This document shows positions 27,663-37,442 of a stretch of DNA of 64,000 nt, in pieces. The translations under genes and the position numbers were made by a program. Source of the stretch: an uncultured Prevotellaceae bacterium (lineage in GTDB: Bacteria; Bacteroidota; Bacteroidia; Bacteroidales; Bacteroidaceae). The notes under the pieces are model-generated. The model searched no databases. It was not told the origin of the DNA and saw nothing but the letters and a program-made list of their open reading frames with translations. Each line of letters opens with the position of its first letter. Position 1 is the first letter of the stretch. Location: positions 1 to 64,000 of the forward strand of contig CADBHI010000011.1 of assembly GCA_902794405.1 (NCBI GenBank), read 5' to 3'.

Positions 27663-29642
27663 ATGGAAGAACCAATAACTAACCCCCAAGAAACAGAACA
27701 GCCTGTTCAGTCGTTGCAAGGAAGTGTCGACTATGACGAGGCGAATATCCAGACGCTGACAGGTTTGGAGCATATCCGATTACGTCCTGGTATGTATATT
27801 GGCCGTCTGGGCGATGGTTCGTCGGCCGAGGACGGTATCTACGTATTGCTGAAAGAGGTCTTCGACAACTCCATCGACGAGTTCAAGATGAAAGCTGGCG
27901 ACCGCATTGAGGTGAATGTAGAGGACAACTTGCGTATTTCCGTACGTGACTATGGCCGCGGCATTCCTCAGGGAAAGCTCATAGAGTCAGTCAGCATTCT
28001 CAATACCAGTGGTAAGTTCGACTCTAAGGCTTTCAAGAAGTCAATCGGTCTGAACGGTGTTGGTGTGAAGGCTGTTAATGCTTTGAGTTCACACTTCGAG
28101 GTGGCCAGCTTCCGCGATGGAAAGGTCCGTCGTGCTATCTTTGAACAAGGTACGCTGAAGAGCGACGTTACAGAGCCTTCGCAGGATGAAAACGGAACGT
28201 ATATCTATTTCGAGCCTGATGCTACGAAGTTTGTCAACTATAAGTTCCACGACGAGATAGTTGAGAACATGCTTCGCAACTATACCTATCTGAATACCGG
28301 ACTGACCATCATGTATAATGGTCGACGAATTATTTCGCGTCACGGTTTGGAAGACCTGCTGAAGGACCGCATGACTACTGATGCTCTCTATCCGATTATT
28401 CATCTGCAGGGCGATGACATTGAGATAGCTTTCACTCATGCCAATCAGTATGGTGAGGAGTATTACTCCTTCGTCAATGGACAGCATACTACGCAGGGCG
28501 GTACTCACCAGAGTGCCTTCAAGGAGCATATAGCCCGTACCATCAAGGAGTTCTTTGGCAAGTATGAGTATGGCGATATCCGTACTGGTATCGTGGCTGC
28601 CATTGCTATCAACGTGGAAGAGCCGATGTTCGAGAGTCAGACAAAGATTAAGCTTGGCTCATTGACGATGGCTCCCGATGGAGTGAGCATCAACAAGTAT
28701 GTGGGTGACTTCATCAAGCAGGAGGTTGACAACTATCTGCATATACATACTGACGTTGCTGAAGTCCTTGAAAACAAAATCAAGGAGAGCGAACGCGACC
28801 GCAAGGCGATGGCAGGAGTCACCAAACTGGCTCGTGAACGTGCCAAGAAAGCCAATCTTCATAACCGTAAGTTGCGTGACTGCCGCATCCACTTCAGCGA
28901 TGCCAAGGACGATCGCAAGGAGGAGTCGTGCATCTTCATTACCGAGGGCGATTCAGCCAGCGGAAGTATCACCAAGAGTCGCGATGTGAATACCCAGGCA
29001 GTATTCTCCTTAAGAGGAAAACCCCTGAATACGTTCAAGCTGACTAAGAAGGTGGTATATGAGAACGAGGAGTTCAACCTGTTGCAGGCTGCTCTCGACA
29101 TTGAGGAAGGTCTCGATACCCTGCGTTATAATAAGGTGATAGTAGCTACCGATGCTGATGTCGACGGCATGCATATCCGCCTGCTGCTCATCACCTTCTT
29201 CCTGAAGTTCTTCCCTGAGCTCGTCAAGAAAGGCCACCTCTATGTTTTGCAGACTCCGCTTTTCCGTGTACGTAACCGTCGTACGAAGATTAAGAATAAG
29301 CAGGTTCTGGCTGATGAGGATAGTAAGAAGACTGGACAGGGCAAAAGCGACTTCATCGTACGCTACTGCTATAGCGAGGAAGAGCGCCAAAAGGCCATTA
29401 GCGACTTAGGTCCTGATCCGGAAATCACCCGATTCAAGGGTCTTGGAGAAATCTCACCTGAGGAGTTTGCCGGCTTTATAGGTCCTGACATTCGTCTGGA
29501 GCAGGTGACTATGCATAAGAACGACCAAATACAGAAATTATTAGCTTACTACATGGGCGACAATACTATGGAGCGCCAGAACTTCATCATCGACAACCTC
29601 GTCATTGAGGAAGACCGCCCTGAAGAAGACCAATATGATTAA
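27663..29642 (+). CDS. parE: DNA topoisomerase IV subunit B-type protein
   Basis: A 659-residue type IIA topoisomerase ATPase subunit. GHKL ATP site: [10 protein letters not shown] (Bergerat Glu/Asn), DYGRGIP, and [14 protein letters not shown]. The TOPRIM domain starts at about 425 with [13 protein letters not shown] and has the acidic DADVDGMHI near 500. With its partner ParC it unlinks sister chromosomes. parC is not next to it, which is less usual. ParE fits better than GyrB because of length and the Bacteroidetes N-terminus. Starts 6 bp after the DEAD-box gene. Confidence 0.85.
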   Translation: MEEPITNPQETEQPVQSLQGSVDYDEANIQTLTGLEHIRLRPGMYIGRLGDGSSAEDGIYVLLKEVFDNSIDEFKMKAGDRIEVNVEDNLRISVRDYGRGIPQGKLIESVSILNTSGKFDSKAFKKSIGLNGVGVKAVNALSSHFEVASFRDGKVRRAIFEQGTLKSDVTEPSQDENGTYIYFEPDATKFVNYKFHDEIVENMLRNYTYLNTGLTIMYNGRRIISRHGLEDLLKDRMTTDALYPIIHLQGDDIEIAFTHANQYGEEYYSFVNGQHTTQGGTHQSAFKEHIARTIKEFFGKYEYGDIRTGIVAAIAINVEEPMFESQTKIKLGSLTMAPDGVSINKYVGDFIKQEVDNYLHIHTDVAEVLENKIKESERDRKAMAGVTKLARERAKKANLHNRKLRDCRIHFSDAKDDRKEESCIFITEGDSASGSITKSRDVNTQAVFSLRGKPLNTFKLTKKVVYENEEFNLLQAALDIEEGLDTLRYNKVIVATDADVDGMHIRLLLITFFLKFFPELVKKGHLYVLQTPLFRVRNRRTKIKNKQVLADEDSKKTGQGKSDFIVRYCYSEEERQKAISDLGPDPEITRFKGLGEISPEEFAGFIGPDIRLEQVTMHKNDQIQKLLAYYMGDNTMERQNFIIDNLVIEEDRPEEDQYD

Positions 29643-29646
29643 TGAA

Positions 29647-31203
29647 ATGAAAAAAGTACTGTATGCAGCGATGTTGTCGCTGCTTTCCCTGTCTGCACAG
29701 GCTCAGGTTCCTGAGTCTCTGCGAAAGTTACAAATAGCAGAATATGCTACCGTCAACCTTTATGTAGATTCCGTTGACGAGAATAAACTGGTGGAAGATG
29801 CCATCCGTGGCATGCTCGAAAAGCTTGACCCTCACTCCACCTATTCCAATGCCAAGGAGGTCAAACAGATGAACGAACCGCTGAATGGTAATTTTGAGGG
29901 TATTGGCGTGCAGTTCAATATGATTGACGACACGCTGATGGTTATTCAGCCAGTCACCAACGGTCCGTCAGAGAAGGTTGGCATTATTGCTGGCGACCGC
30001 ATCGTCACAGTCAACGATACGGCTATAGCTGGTGTCAAGATGTCGAAAGAAGAGATTATGCGTCGGCTGCGTGGTCCCAAGGGCACCGTTGTGATGCTTG
30101 GCGTGGTTCGCACAGGTATCAAGGATCAATTGACCTTTAAGGTGACTCGTGACAAGATACCCGTCCACTCTGTTGATGCTACCTATATGCTGAGGCCAGG
30201 CATTGGCTACATTCGAATTGGCAATTTTGGTGCCAATACCCATCAGGAATTCTGCGAAGCCTTGGAGAAGCTGAAGCAGCAGGGAATGACAGACCTTGTA
30301 CTCGACCTTCAGGAGAATGGCGGAGGATACTTGCAGGCTGCTGTCAATATTGCCGATGAGCTGCTGGCTCGCGACGAACTCATCGTTTATACGGAGGGAC
30401 GTAGGGTGCCGCGTCAGGAGTATCATGCCCATGGACATGGGAAGTTCATGCAGGGAAAGATTGTCATCCTTGTCGATGAATATACGGCATCGGCTGCTGA
30501 GATTGTCACAGGTGCTGTACAGGATCAGGATCGCGGACAAGTCGTGGGACGTCGCACGTTTGGAAAGGGATTGGTTCAGCGTCCCATTGACCTGCCTGAC
30601 GGTTCTATGATTCGTCTTACCATCGCCCATTACTTCACCCCATCAGGTCGATGCATACAGAAGCCCTATGAGAAAGGTAACCAGAAGGATTATGCTATGG
30701 ATGTGATGAACCGCCTGAAAAAGGGTGAGCTCACCAATCAGGATAGCATCCACTTTGCCGACTCGCTGAAGTTCCTGACGCTGCATAAACAGCGTACTGT
30801 CTATGGCGGTGGTGGCATCATGCCCGACCACTTCGTTCCATTGGATACTACCCGCTACACCCAGTTCCATCGTCAATTGGCAGCTAAGGGTGTGATTATC
30901 CAGCAGAATCTGCGCTATGTCGACAATCATCGTAAACAGTTAAAGAAACAATATACCGATTTCGAGAGTTTCAAGCAGACTTTCGAGGTGCCGCAATCGC
31001 TCGTCGACGATGTGCTGGCAGAGGGTAAGAAGCAGAAATTAGAGCCTAAGAACGATGAGGAACTCCAGAAAACCCTGCCTTACCTGCGCTTGCAATTGAA
31101 GGCTCTCATAGCCCGTGATATTTGGGATATGAGTGAATACTTCTCTATCATGAATGAAGAGAACCCGACAGTGAAAAAGGCACTTGAGGTGATTATGGAG
31201 TAA
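29647..31203 (+). CDS. S41 family C-terminal processing peptidase
   Basis: A 518-residue exported serine protease (Ctp/Tsp type). Signal peptide MKKVLYAAMLSLLSLSAQA; I take the ATG at 29647, but ATG 29635, which overlaps the parE stop, is possible. A PDZ domain spans about 80-165 (GIGVQFNMIDDTLMVIQPV, GDRIVTVNDTAIAG). The catalytic Ser is in YTASAAEIVTGAV (about 282) and the Lys in GRRTFGKGLVQ (about 308). It probably trims periplasmic or lipoprotein substrates at their C-termini. The long helical C-terminus (about 390-518) is typical of Bacteroidetes members. Confidence 0.88.
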   Translation: MKKVLYAAMLSLLSLSAQAQVPESLRKLQIAEYATVNLYVDSVDENKLVEDAIRGMLEKLDPHSTYSNAKEVKQMNEPLNGNFEGIGVQFNMIDDTLMVIQPVTNGPSEKVGIIAGDRIVTVNDTAIAGVKMSKEEIMRRLRGPKGTVVMLGVVRTGIKDQLTFKVTRDKIPVHSVDATYMLRPGIGYIRIGNFGANTHQEFCEALEKLKQQGMTDLVLDLQENGGGYLQAAVNIADELLARDELIVYTEGRRVPRQEYHAHGHGKFMQGKIVILVDEYTASAAEIVTGAVQDQDRGQVVGRRTFGKGLVQRPIDLPDGSMIRLTIAHYFTPSGRCIQKPYEKGNQKDYAMDVMNRLKKGELTNQDSIHFADSLKFLTLHKQRTVYGGGGIMPDHFVPLDTTRYTQFHRQLAAKGVIIQQNLRYVDNHRKQLKKQYTDFESFKQTFEVPQSLVDDVLAEGKKQKLEPKNDEELQKTLPYLRLQLKALIARDIWDMSEYFSIMNEENPTVKKALEVIME

Positions 31204-31228
31204 GAATTAACAGGAAACCATAGAGCGA

Positions 31229-32446
31229 ATGTATAATATAAATAAGGTACGCGGAGACTTCCCGATACTCTCACGTGAGGTGTATAAGCGCCCCTTGGTG
31301 TATCTCGACAATGCGGCAACAACACAGAAGCCGCTTTGTGTACTCGATGCTATGCGTGAGGAATATTTGAATGTCAATGCCAATGTTCATCGCGGCGTTC
31401 ACTACCTCTCGCAGCAGGCCACCGACTTGCATGAGGCAGCTCGCGAGACAGTGCGCAGCTTTATCAATGCTAATAAGACGGAGGAGATTGTCTTTACCCG
31501 AGGTACTACTGAGGCCATTAATCTGGTGGCAAGCTCCTTCTGTCAGTCACAGATGAAGGAGGGCGACGAGGTGCTGGTCACAGACATGGAACACCACTCG
31601 AACATCGTCCCCTGGCAGTTGCAGGCTATGCAGCGCGGCATTGTGGTGCGCCACTTGCCCATTACCGACGACGGCCGTTTAGCATGTTGCGATTCTATCG
31701 CAACTTACCTGACAGAAAAGACGAAGCTACTAAGTATTGCCCACGTCAGCAACGTTCTTGGCACGATCAACCCCGTTAAGGATATCATTCGTATGGCTCA
31801 CGAACGCGGCATTCCCGTTCTCGTCGATGGTGCTCAAAGTGCTCCTCACATGAAGATTGATGTGCAGGACTTGGATTGCGATTTCTTCGCTTTCAGTGGT
31901 CATAAGATGTATGGTCCAACGGGCATTGGTGTGCTCTACGGCAAAGAAGAGTGGCTTGACCGTCTGCCACCATATCAGGGCGGCGGCGAGATGATTGACA
32001 AGGTGACGTGGGAGCACACCACTTTTGAGCGCTTGCCCTTCAAGTTCGAGGCAGGCACCCCCGACTACATCGCCACCCACGGCCTGGCCACCGCCATCAA
32101 CTACCTCTTATCCGTAGGCCTCGACTCCGTCGAGGCACATGAAACAGAGTTGACCCGCTACTGCATGGAACAGCTTCAGACTATCGAAGGCATTAAGATA
32201 TATGGCCCCAAGGCTCCACATGATGCCGTCGTGAGTTTTAATGTGGGCAACATCCACCATCTCGATATTGGCACCCTGCTCGACCGCCTCGGCATAGCCG
32301 TGCGTACTGGCCATCATTGTGCACAGCCGCTGATGGACCGTTTGGGTATTTCAGGTACTGTGCGGGCCTCGTTTGCCCTCTATAATACGAAGGAAGAAGT
32401 CGATGCCCTCGTAGCAGGGCTGCGTCGTGTCGTCCAGATGTTCTAA
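31229..32446 (+). CDS. sufS: Cysteine desulfurase SufS
   Basis: A 405-residue PLP enzyme that takes sulfur from cysteine for Fe-S cluster assembly. The Schiff-base lysine is in FSGHKMYGPTGIG (about 226) and the persulfide cysteine in RTGHHCAQP (about 363); HSNIVPWQ is the typical cofactor loop. Group II (SufS/CsdA) by the short RxGHHCA loop. sufBCD are not adjacent, while they usually are in Bacteroidetes, so it may be CsdA-like or separated. Ends 37 bp before rnhB. Confidence 0.9.
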   Translation: MYNINKVRGDFPILSREVYKRPLVYLDNAATTQKPLCVLDAMREEYLNVNANVHRGVHYLSQQATDLHEAARETVRSFINANKTEEIVFTRGTTEAINLVASSFCQSQMKEGDEVLVTDMEHHSNIVPWQLQAMQRGIVVRHLPITDDGRLACCDSIATYLTEKTKLLSIAHVSNVLGTINPVKDIIRMAHERGIPVLVDGAQSAPHMKIDVQDLDCDFFAFSGHKMYGPTGIGVLYGKEEWLDRLPPYQGGGEMIDKVTWEHTTFERLPFKFEAGTPDYIATHGLATAINYLLSVGLDSVEAHETELTRYCMEQLQTIEGIKIYGPKAPHDAVVSFNVGNIHHLDIGTLLDRLGIAVRTGHHCAQPLMDRLGISGTVRASFALYNTKEEVDALVAGLRRVVQMF

Positions 32447-32483
32447 AAGTTGTCTTAGTTGTCAAAGTTGTCGTTTATACTAT

Positions 32484-33116
32484 ATGCTGGAATCTCATTA
32501 CTACGAAGGAAAGATTGAGGCAGGCTGTGACGAAGCAGGGCGTGGCTGCTTGGCAGGCAGCGTCTATGCAGCAGCTGTTATTCTGCCTGACGGCTACGAA
32601 AATGAGCTGCTGAACGACTCTAAGCAGTTGACGGAGAAGCGGCGCTACGAGCTGCGTGAGATTATCGAACGCGATGCCGTTGCATGGGCTGTAGGCATCG
32701 TCACTCCTGAGGAAATCGACAAAATCAATATCCTCAATGCCTCTATCCTCGCCATGCATCGTGCCTTGGACCAGCTCAAGGTACGCCCAGAGGCCATCAT
32801 CGTCGACGGCAATCGCTTCAAGCCCTACCGTCCCGTGGTTGACGGTTCTCCCGTCAACATCCCCCACACCACCATCGTCAAGGGCGATGGTAAATACATG
32901 GCCATAGCTGCCGCTTCCATTTTAGCCAAGACCTACCGTGACGACTACATGAACCAGCTGGCGGAGGAATACCCGCAATACGACTGGCGCTCGAATAAAG
33001 GTTATCCCACGAAGAAGCATCGCGAGGCTATCCGTCAGTACGGCACTACCCCCTACCACCGCATGAGCTACAACCTGCTCGGCGATGGTCAGCTGAGCCT
33101 TGAGTTTGAGGATTAA
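32484..33116 (+). CDS. rnhB: Ribonuclease HII
   Basis: A 210-residue enzyme that removes ribonucleotides from DNA and RNA from RNA-DNA hybrids. The catalytic acidic residues are in GCDEAGRGCLAG (residues 14-25) and VDGNRFKPY region, with the DSKQLTEKRR block between. ATG at 32484 (MLESHYYEGKIEAG) is chosen over the in-frame 19-codon extension, which has no homology to the family. Confidence 0.93.
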   Translation: MLESHYYEGKIEAGCDEAGRGCLAGSVYAAAVILPDGYENELLNDSKQLTEKRRYELREIIERDAVAWAVGIVTPEEIDKINILNASILAMHRALDQLKVRPEAIIVDGNRFKPYRPVVDGSPVNIPHTTIVKGDGKYMAIAAASILAKTYRDDYMNQLAEEYPQYDWRSNKGYPTKKHREAIRQYGTTPYHRMSYNLLGDGQLSLEFED

Positions 33117-33144
33117 TCATTCATTATTAAAATATGGTAAGATC

Positions 33145-33789
33145 ATGAAGAAAGTAAGACATTTAGTATTAGCTGCTGCCACCATGTTGGTGGTCAGTTG
33201 TGGCGTAGGCGGTACCACTGGTGGCAATCAGTCTCAAACAGGTTCCATTCTGGGAGCTGTGCTTACAGACGTGCTACAGGGTGGTACTATCAGCAACGTT
33301 ATCACCAGTGTCATAGGTGCTCAGACGGTCACCAGAGCCAACCTTATCGGTTCGTGGAAATATGTATCGCCAGGCTGTGCTTTTACCAGCGAGAACCTTT
33401 TGGCTAAGGCTGGTGGTGAAGTGGCAGCCGCACAGATCAGGACAAAGGTGCAGCCCTACTATCAGCAGATAGGTATTAGTGGTTCCAATACCTCTATTAC
33501 TTTCAACGAAGATGGTACTTACTCGGCTCAGTTCCGCGGAACACCCATGAGTGGTAAATGGACTTTCGACGAAAAAACCTATAAGGTCAACCTGCAGGGC
33601 CTCCTGCTGAGCATTAATTGTTATGCCAAGCGCAATGCCAATGGCATCGGACTGCTTTTCGAGGCTTCGAAGCTGCTGACATTATTGCAGACGATGGCGG
33701 CTATGAGTGGAAACTCAAACATTCAGGCAGTTGGTGAAATCAGCAAAAACTACGACGGTGTTCGCCTGGGATTTGACTTCAGCAAGTAA
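33145..33789 (+). CDS. DUF4923-type lipoprotein
   Basis: A 214-residue exported protein with a lipobox: MKKVRHLVLAAATMLVVSC, Cys19 being the lipidated residue. After a Gly/Thr-rich linker comes a lipocalin-like beta domain (SWKYVSPGCAFTSENLLAKAGG, TITFNEDGTYSAQFRGTPMSGKW-like pattern) that matches DUF4923. Function unknown; probably anchored in a periplasmic leaflet or at the surface. Two hairpins follow the stop. Confidence 0.8.
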   Translation: MKKVRHLVLAAATMLVVSCGVGGTTGGNQSQTGSILGAVLTDVLQGGTISNVITSVIGAQTVTRANLIGSWKYVSPGCAFTSENLLAKAGGEVAAAQIRTKVQPYYQQIGISGSNTSITFNEDGTYSAQFRGTPMSGKWTFDEKTYKVNLQGLLLSINCYAKRNANGIGLLFEASKLLTLLQTMAAMSGNSNIQAVGEISKNYDGVRLGFDFSK

Positions 33790-33817
33790 CCTGTAGATGT
33801 CTTCTGTGTGAAAAAAC

Positions 33818-33843
33818 GATGGTGGACGGTAAAGTCCACCATC
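33818..33843 (+). terminator. Perfect 10-bp hairpin after the lipoprotein gene
   Basis: GATGGTGGAC (33818-33827), loop GGTAAA, GTCCACCATC (33834-33843). No T-run follows, but A6 precedes it, so it would act better for a transcript from the other side or as an RNA-stabilising stem. Confidence 0.55.
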
Positions 33844-33857
33844 AACTATTTAGAAGG

Positions 33858-33908
33858 GACCATAAAAAAACCTTGGACCTCACGGCCGAAGGTTCATGGT
33901 CAATTTTT
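33858..33908 (+). terminator. Hairpin terminator
   Basis: GACCAT (33858) pairs with ATGGTC (33896), AACCTT (33869) with AAGGTT (33889), followed by AATTTTTC. A third hairpin CCTTGGA/TCCAAGG lies at 33963-33981. These three stems and the beta-galactosidase promoter account for most of the 352-bp gap to 34141. Confidence 0.6.
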
Positions 33909-34102
33909 CGGGCTCTCTTACTTCCCTCACGGGAATTGGGAGGATTTACATTTAACACTAACCCTTGGAAAATGTCCAAGGCAAAAAACTATAGATAATC
34001 TTTCAACATAAATTCGCATGCAAAGTTAAGGCATTTTTTCGAATAATCGTAATTTAAACACTTAAAAAATGTTAGAAAGCTAATTATTTATGGTAAAATG
34101 AT

Positions 34103-34111
34103 TATCTTTGC
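34103..34111 (+). promoter_or_regulatory. -7 element of the beta-galactosidase gene
   Basis: TATCTTTGC 30 bp before the ATG at 34142, in an A+T-rich context. No TTTG at the usual -33 distance, which may mean activator dependence. Confidence 0.5.
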
Positions 34112-34141
34112 AACAGAAACCTATACAAAATACTACTTTTT

Positions 34142-36574
34142 ATGAAGAAAACCCTAAAACTACTGACTCTTGCAACGTGTTTATGTTTTGCAACAGTACC
34201 GACAATGGCGGCACAAAAGTCTGGCACTTTTACCACAGGCGACAAGACTTTCTTGCTTAACGGCCAACCTTTCATCGTAAAGGCTGCCGAAGTTCATTAC
34301 CCCCGTATTCCGCGTCCCTACTGGGAGCATCGTATCCAGATGTGTAAGGCGCTTGGCATGAATGCCGTGTGTATCTACATCTTCTGGAACATCCATGAAC
34401 AGAAGGAGGGCCAGTTCGACTTCACGGGCAACAACGACGTGGCCGAATTCTGCCGGATTGCTCAGAAAAACGGCATGTACGTCATCGTGCGGCCTGGTCC
34501 CTACGTCTGTGCCGAGTGGGAAATGGGCGGTCTGCCCTGGTGGCTCCTAAAGAAAAAGGACATCAAGCTGCGCGAGCGTGATCCTTATTTTATGGAACGT
34601 GTGAGAATTTTCGAGGAGAAGGTGGGTGAACAGCTCAAACCCCTCACTATCCAGAACGGTGGTCCCATCATTATGATTCAGGTGGAGAACGAGTACGGCT
34701 CGTATGGCGAGGACAAGCCTTACGTCTCTGAGATTCGCGACTGTCTGCGTGGCATCTACGGCAAGGAACTCTCGCTGTTCCAATGCGACTGGTCTTCCAA
34801 CTTCGAGAAAAACGGCCTTGATGACCTCACATGGACCATGAACTTCGGTACGGGTGCCAACATCGACGACCAGTTCCGCCGCCTTGGCGAGCTGCGCCCT
34901 AATGCGCCAAAGATGTGCTCCGAGTTCTGGAGCGGCTGGTTCGACAAGTGGGGAGCACGTCACGAAACGCGTCCTGCTAAGGATATGGTCGAGGGTATGG
35001 ACGAAATGCTCTCGAAGGGCATCTCTTTCTCGCTCTATATGACTCACGGCGGTACTTCATTCGGCCATTGGGCAGGAGCCAACTCTCCTGGCTTTGCCCC
35101 TGACGTCACCTCTTACGACTACGACGCCCCCATCAACGAGTGGGGCCTTGCCACCCCCAAGTTCTGGGAACTCCGTAAGATGATGGAGAAATACGATGCT
35201 AATGGTTTCCCCCTCGGGGGACGGAAGGGGGGCTTGCCATCCGTTCCCAAGGCTCCTATGCCCATCATCACCGTTCCCAAGTTCAAGCTGACGGAGTTTG
35301 CGCCACTGTTAAGTGCGATGACCAAGCCCGTCAATGGTGCCATCAAGACCTTTGAGGAAATGGACATGGGCTGGGGCACAATGATGTATTCCACCCGTCT
35401 GCCCGAGATTACTTCACAGAGTGTGCTCAGCGGTGAGTTCCATGATTTTGCTCAGGTGTTTATTGATAAAAAATATATTGGAAAGATTGACCGTGTAAAG
35501 AACGAGAAGTCGCTTACCATCCCAGCCGTCAAGAAAGGTGCCGAATTGATTATTATCGTTGAAGGCATGGGTCGCATCAACTTCGGCCGTGCCATCAAGG
35601 ACTTTAAGGGCATCGTTGGCAACGTCACGCTAACTACCGAGACAGACGATGTAGAGATGGTGCTGACGCCGAAACAATGGATGAATGTAGCCATCCCTGA
35701 TGATTACGAGACGGCAGTCAAGGCACTTGACATGGTGAAGGGCGTCAACGACCAGGTGACTGCCGGCAAGGTGAAAGGGAGTGTTCCTGCACTTGCTTTA
35801 ACACAAGGCTATGAGGAGTCTAAGAAACTTGGCGACATCATGAAAGCCGGCTACCACCGCGGCTACTTCAACCTCTCGAAGGTGGGCGACACCTTCCTGA
35901 ATTTCGAGACGTGGGGCAAGGGCCAGGTTTATGTAAATGGTCATGCGATGGGCCGCATCTGGTCGATTGGTCCCCAACAGACGCTCTACGTGCCTGGTTG
36001 CTGGCTGAAGAAAGGCAAGAACGAAATCATTGTCCTCGATGTGGTCGGCCCCAAGGAGGCTGTGGTCTGGGGACAGGCTGAGCCTGAGCTCAACAAGCTG
36101 CAGCTTGAGAAGAGCAACAAGCACAACAATATCGGCGACAAGCCCGACCTCAACAGCGCCACACCCGTAGCCACAGGTGCCTTCAAGGCTGGCAACGGCT
36201 GGCAGACCATCCAGTTTGGCAAGACCGCCAAGGGTCGCTACCTCGCCATTGAATGTCTCTCTACCCAGAAGGACAATGACCGCGTAGCCATCGCCGAGCT
36301 CTACGTGCAGGGTGCTGACGGCAAGCGTCTGAGCCGCGAGCCCTGGACCACTAAGTACGCCAATTCCGAGGAGGAGAACGGCAACCACACCGGCGACAAG
36401 GTCTTCGACCTGCAGGAGTCAACCTACTGGCAGACGGAAAAGGGTGCTTCAACGCCTCACCTCCTCGTCATCGACCTCGGCTCGGAGCAAAGCATAAAAG
36501 CCCTCGAATACCTCCCCCGAGCCGAACAAGGTGCCCCAGGTTCCGTGAAGAACTTCAAGATTTATCTGTATTGA
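34142..36574 (+). CDS. Glycoside hydrolase family 35 beta-galactosidase
   Basis: An 810-residue exported enzyme. Signal peptide ends near FATVPTMAAQ (about 24). The TIM-barrel catalytic domain spans about 30-355; the acid/base Glu is in CAEWEMGGLPWW (about 124) and the nucleophile Glu in KMCSEFWSGWFDKW (about 260). Beta-sandwich jelly-roll domains follow (VYVNGHAMGRIWSIGPQQTLYVPGCWLK is the standard GH35 C-terminal block), and then a discoidin/F5-8 type C domain (about 670-810). It removes terminal beta-galactose from glycans. Residues near 356-364 (PLGGRKGGL) are encoded by a GC-rich repeat block in the linker after the barrel. No SusCD genes adjoin it. Confidence 0.9.
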   Translation: MKKTLKLLTLATCLCFATVPTMAAQKSGTFTTGDKTFLLNGQPFIVKAAEVHYPRIPRPYWEHRIQMCKALGMNAVCIYIFWNIHEQKEGQFDFTGNNDVAEFCRIAQKNGMYVIVRPGPYVCAEWEMGGLPWWLLKKKDIKLRERDPYFMERVRIFEEKVGEQLKPLTIQNGGPIIMIQVENEYGSYGEDKPYVSEIRDCLRGIYGKELSLFQCDWSSNFEKNGLDDLTWTMNFGTGANIDDQFRRLGELRPNAPKMCSEFWSGWFDKWGARHETRPAKDMVEGMDEMLSKGISFSLYMTHGGTSFGHWAGANSPGFAPDVTSYDYDAPINEWGLATPKFWELRKMMEKYDANGFPLGGRKGGLPSVPKAPMPIITVPKFKLTEFAPLLSAMTKPVNGAIKTFEEMDMGWGTMMYSTRLPEITSQSVLSGEFHDFAQVFIDKKYIGKIDRVKNEKSLTIPAVKKGAELIIIVEGMGRINFGRAIKDFKGIVGNVTLTTETDDVEMVLTPKQWMNVAIPDDYETAVKALDMVKGVNDQVTAGKVKGSVPALALTQGYEESKKLGDIMKAGYHRGYFNLSKVGDTFLNFETWGKGQVYVNGHAMGRIWSIGPQQTLYVPGCWLKKGKNEIIVLDVVGPKEAVVWGQAEPELNKLQLEKSNKHNNIGDKPDLNSATPVATGAFKAGNGWQTIQFGKTAKGRYLAIECLSTQKDNDRVAIAELYVQGADGKRLSREPWTTKYANSEEENGNHTGDKVFDLQESTYWQTEKGASTPHLLVIDLGSEQSIKALEYLPRAEQGAPGSVKNFKIYLY
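35206..35235. repeat. GC-rich palindromic block inside the beta-galactosidase gene
   Basis: TTTCCCCCTCGGGGG followed by ACGGAAGGGGGGCTT. The core CCCCCTCGGGGG is a near-palindrome and the block matches the right arm of the repeat between fabF and acpP (CCCCCTCGGGGGCAGTAGG). It is in frame, adding about ten residues to an inter-domain linker. Confidence 0.6.
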
Positions 36575-36610
36575 TACGATTATAAAACCTTAAGAATAAA
36601 CAACAAACAA

Positions 36611-36673
36611 AATTGCCCCGCCATCAGCTATAAGTCCCTGATTTTCAGCTAATTCATGGCGGAGCAATTTTTT
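36611..36673 (+). terminator. Intrinsic terminator of the beta-galactosidase gene
   Basis: AATTGCCCCGCCAT (36611-36624) pairs with ATGGCGGAGCAATT (36656-36669) with one mismatch, followed by a T6 run. Loop 31 bases. Confidence 0.75.
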
Positions 36674-36773
36674 GTCCCTCACTTATGATGCCATCACTGA
36701 CAGCACTAATGCAGGGCAATCCGATCCATTTATTGACATTATGACTTAGCCTGTAGAAAAATTTGAGACTGTC

Positions 36774-36893
36774 AAGTCATAGAGTTAGTATGCTTAAGTC
36801 ATAGAGTTAGTATGCTTAAGTCATAGAGTTAGTATGCTTAAGTCATAGAGTTAGTATGCTTAAGTCATAGAGTTAGTATGCTTAAGTCATAGA
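36774..36893 (+). repeat. Five perfect 22-bp tandem repeats plus a partial copy
   Basis: The unit starts AAGTCATAGAGTTAGTATGC and ends TT. Copies begin at 36774, 36796, 36818, 36840 and 36862 with no differences, and a 10-bp partial copy follows at 36884. The perfect identity points to recent growth of the array. Confidence 0.95.
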
Positions 36894-36908
36894 CTTCTTT
36901 GCAGCCGT

Positions 36909-36974
36909 GACTAAACTACAAGTTTACTCGGACTAAAGCATGAGTTTGCCCGGACTAAAGCATGAGTTTGCCCG
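36909..36974 (+). repeat. Three 22-bp tandem repeats of a related type
   Basis: Units begin at 36909 (GACTAAACTACAAGTTTACT), 36931 and 36953 (both GACTAAAGCATGAGTTTGCC, then CG). Same period as the array just before it but another sequence. The following 36975-37232 is C-rich, with one weak hairpin (CTCCGC near 37108, GCGGAG near 37153) and nothing else I can recognise. Confidence 0.9.
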
Positions 36975-37232
36975 GACTAAACTTTCTATTAGTCAAAGGA
37001 CCCTGACCGTCCCTTTACCGCCCCCTCTTCACCAGATTGCCACCCCTCATCCCGCCCCAATCCCATCACTTTCTCGTCCCCAACATTCCAAATCCTGTCC
37101 CCAAAAATTCCTCCGCCATGTTAATCCTGACAGTCAGCCACTTACACCATATAGCGGAGAAATACTGTTAATGAATAAAGTTAGGTAAAAATCGCTTATC
37201 TTCCAAGTAACACTCCGGTAGCTGATGCTGAC

Positions 37233-37442
37233 ATGATAGGTTTTCCTCAGAACCGTTTTAAGATGGATCTCTACTATGACGATGAATGTTTTATCTATAC
37301 TGATGGCCAGTCGAAGTTTATCATCCATCCGAACTATAAGATGAAGATTAGCCGAGAACTTGTCGCTAATGTCAATTTTATCACTGCCACGAGGATCAAA
37401 GACCCTGCAGAGTTCACGCTGCCTAAGTACAAAAAAATATAA
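37233..37442 (+). CDS. Small hypothetical protein
   Basis: A 69-residue frame, MIGFPQNRFKMDLYYDDECF at the N-terminus, with mixed alternation of charged and aromatic residues that looks like a real small beta protein rather than noise. No clear ribosome site or promoter, and no family I recognise. Its last codons form the A-rich tract that serves as T-run for the minus-strand RNA terminator at 37431-37466, so the two overlap at the 3' ends. May be a degraded remnant. Confidence 0.35.
   Translation: MIGFPQNRFKMDLYYDDECFIYTDGQSKFIIHPNYKMKISRELVANVNFITATRIKDPAEFTLPKYKKI

Noticed and set aside
36774..36974. CRISPR array
   Set aside because: The 22-bp units are contiguous, with no spacers, and no cas genes are in the window.
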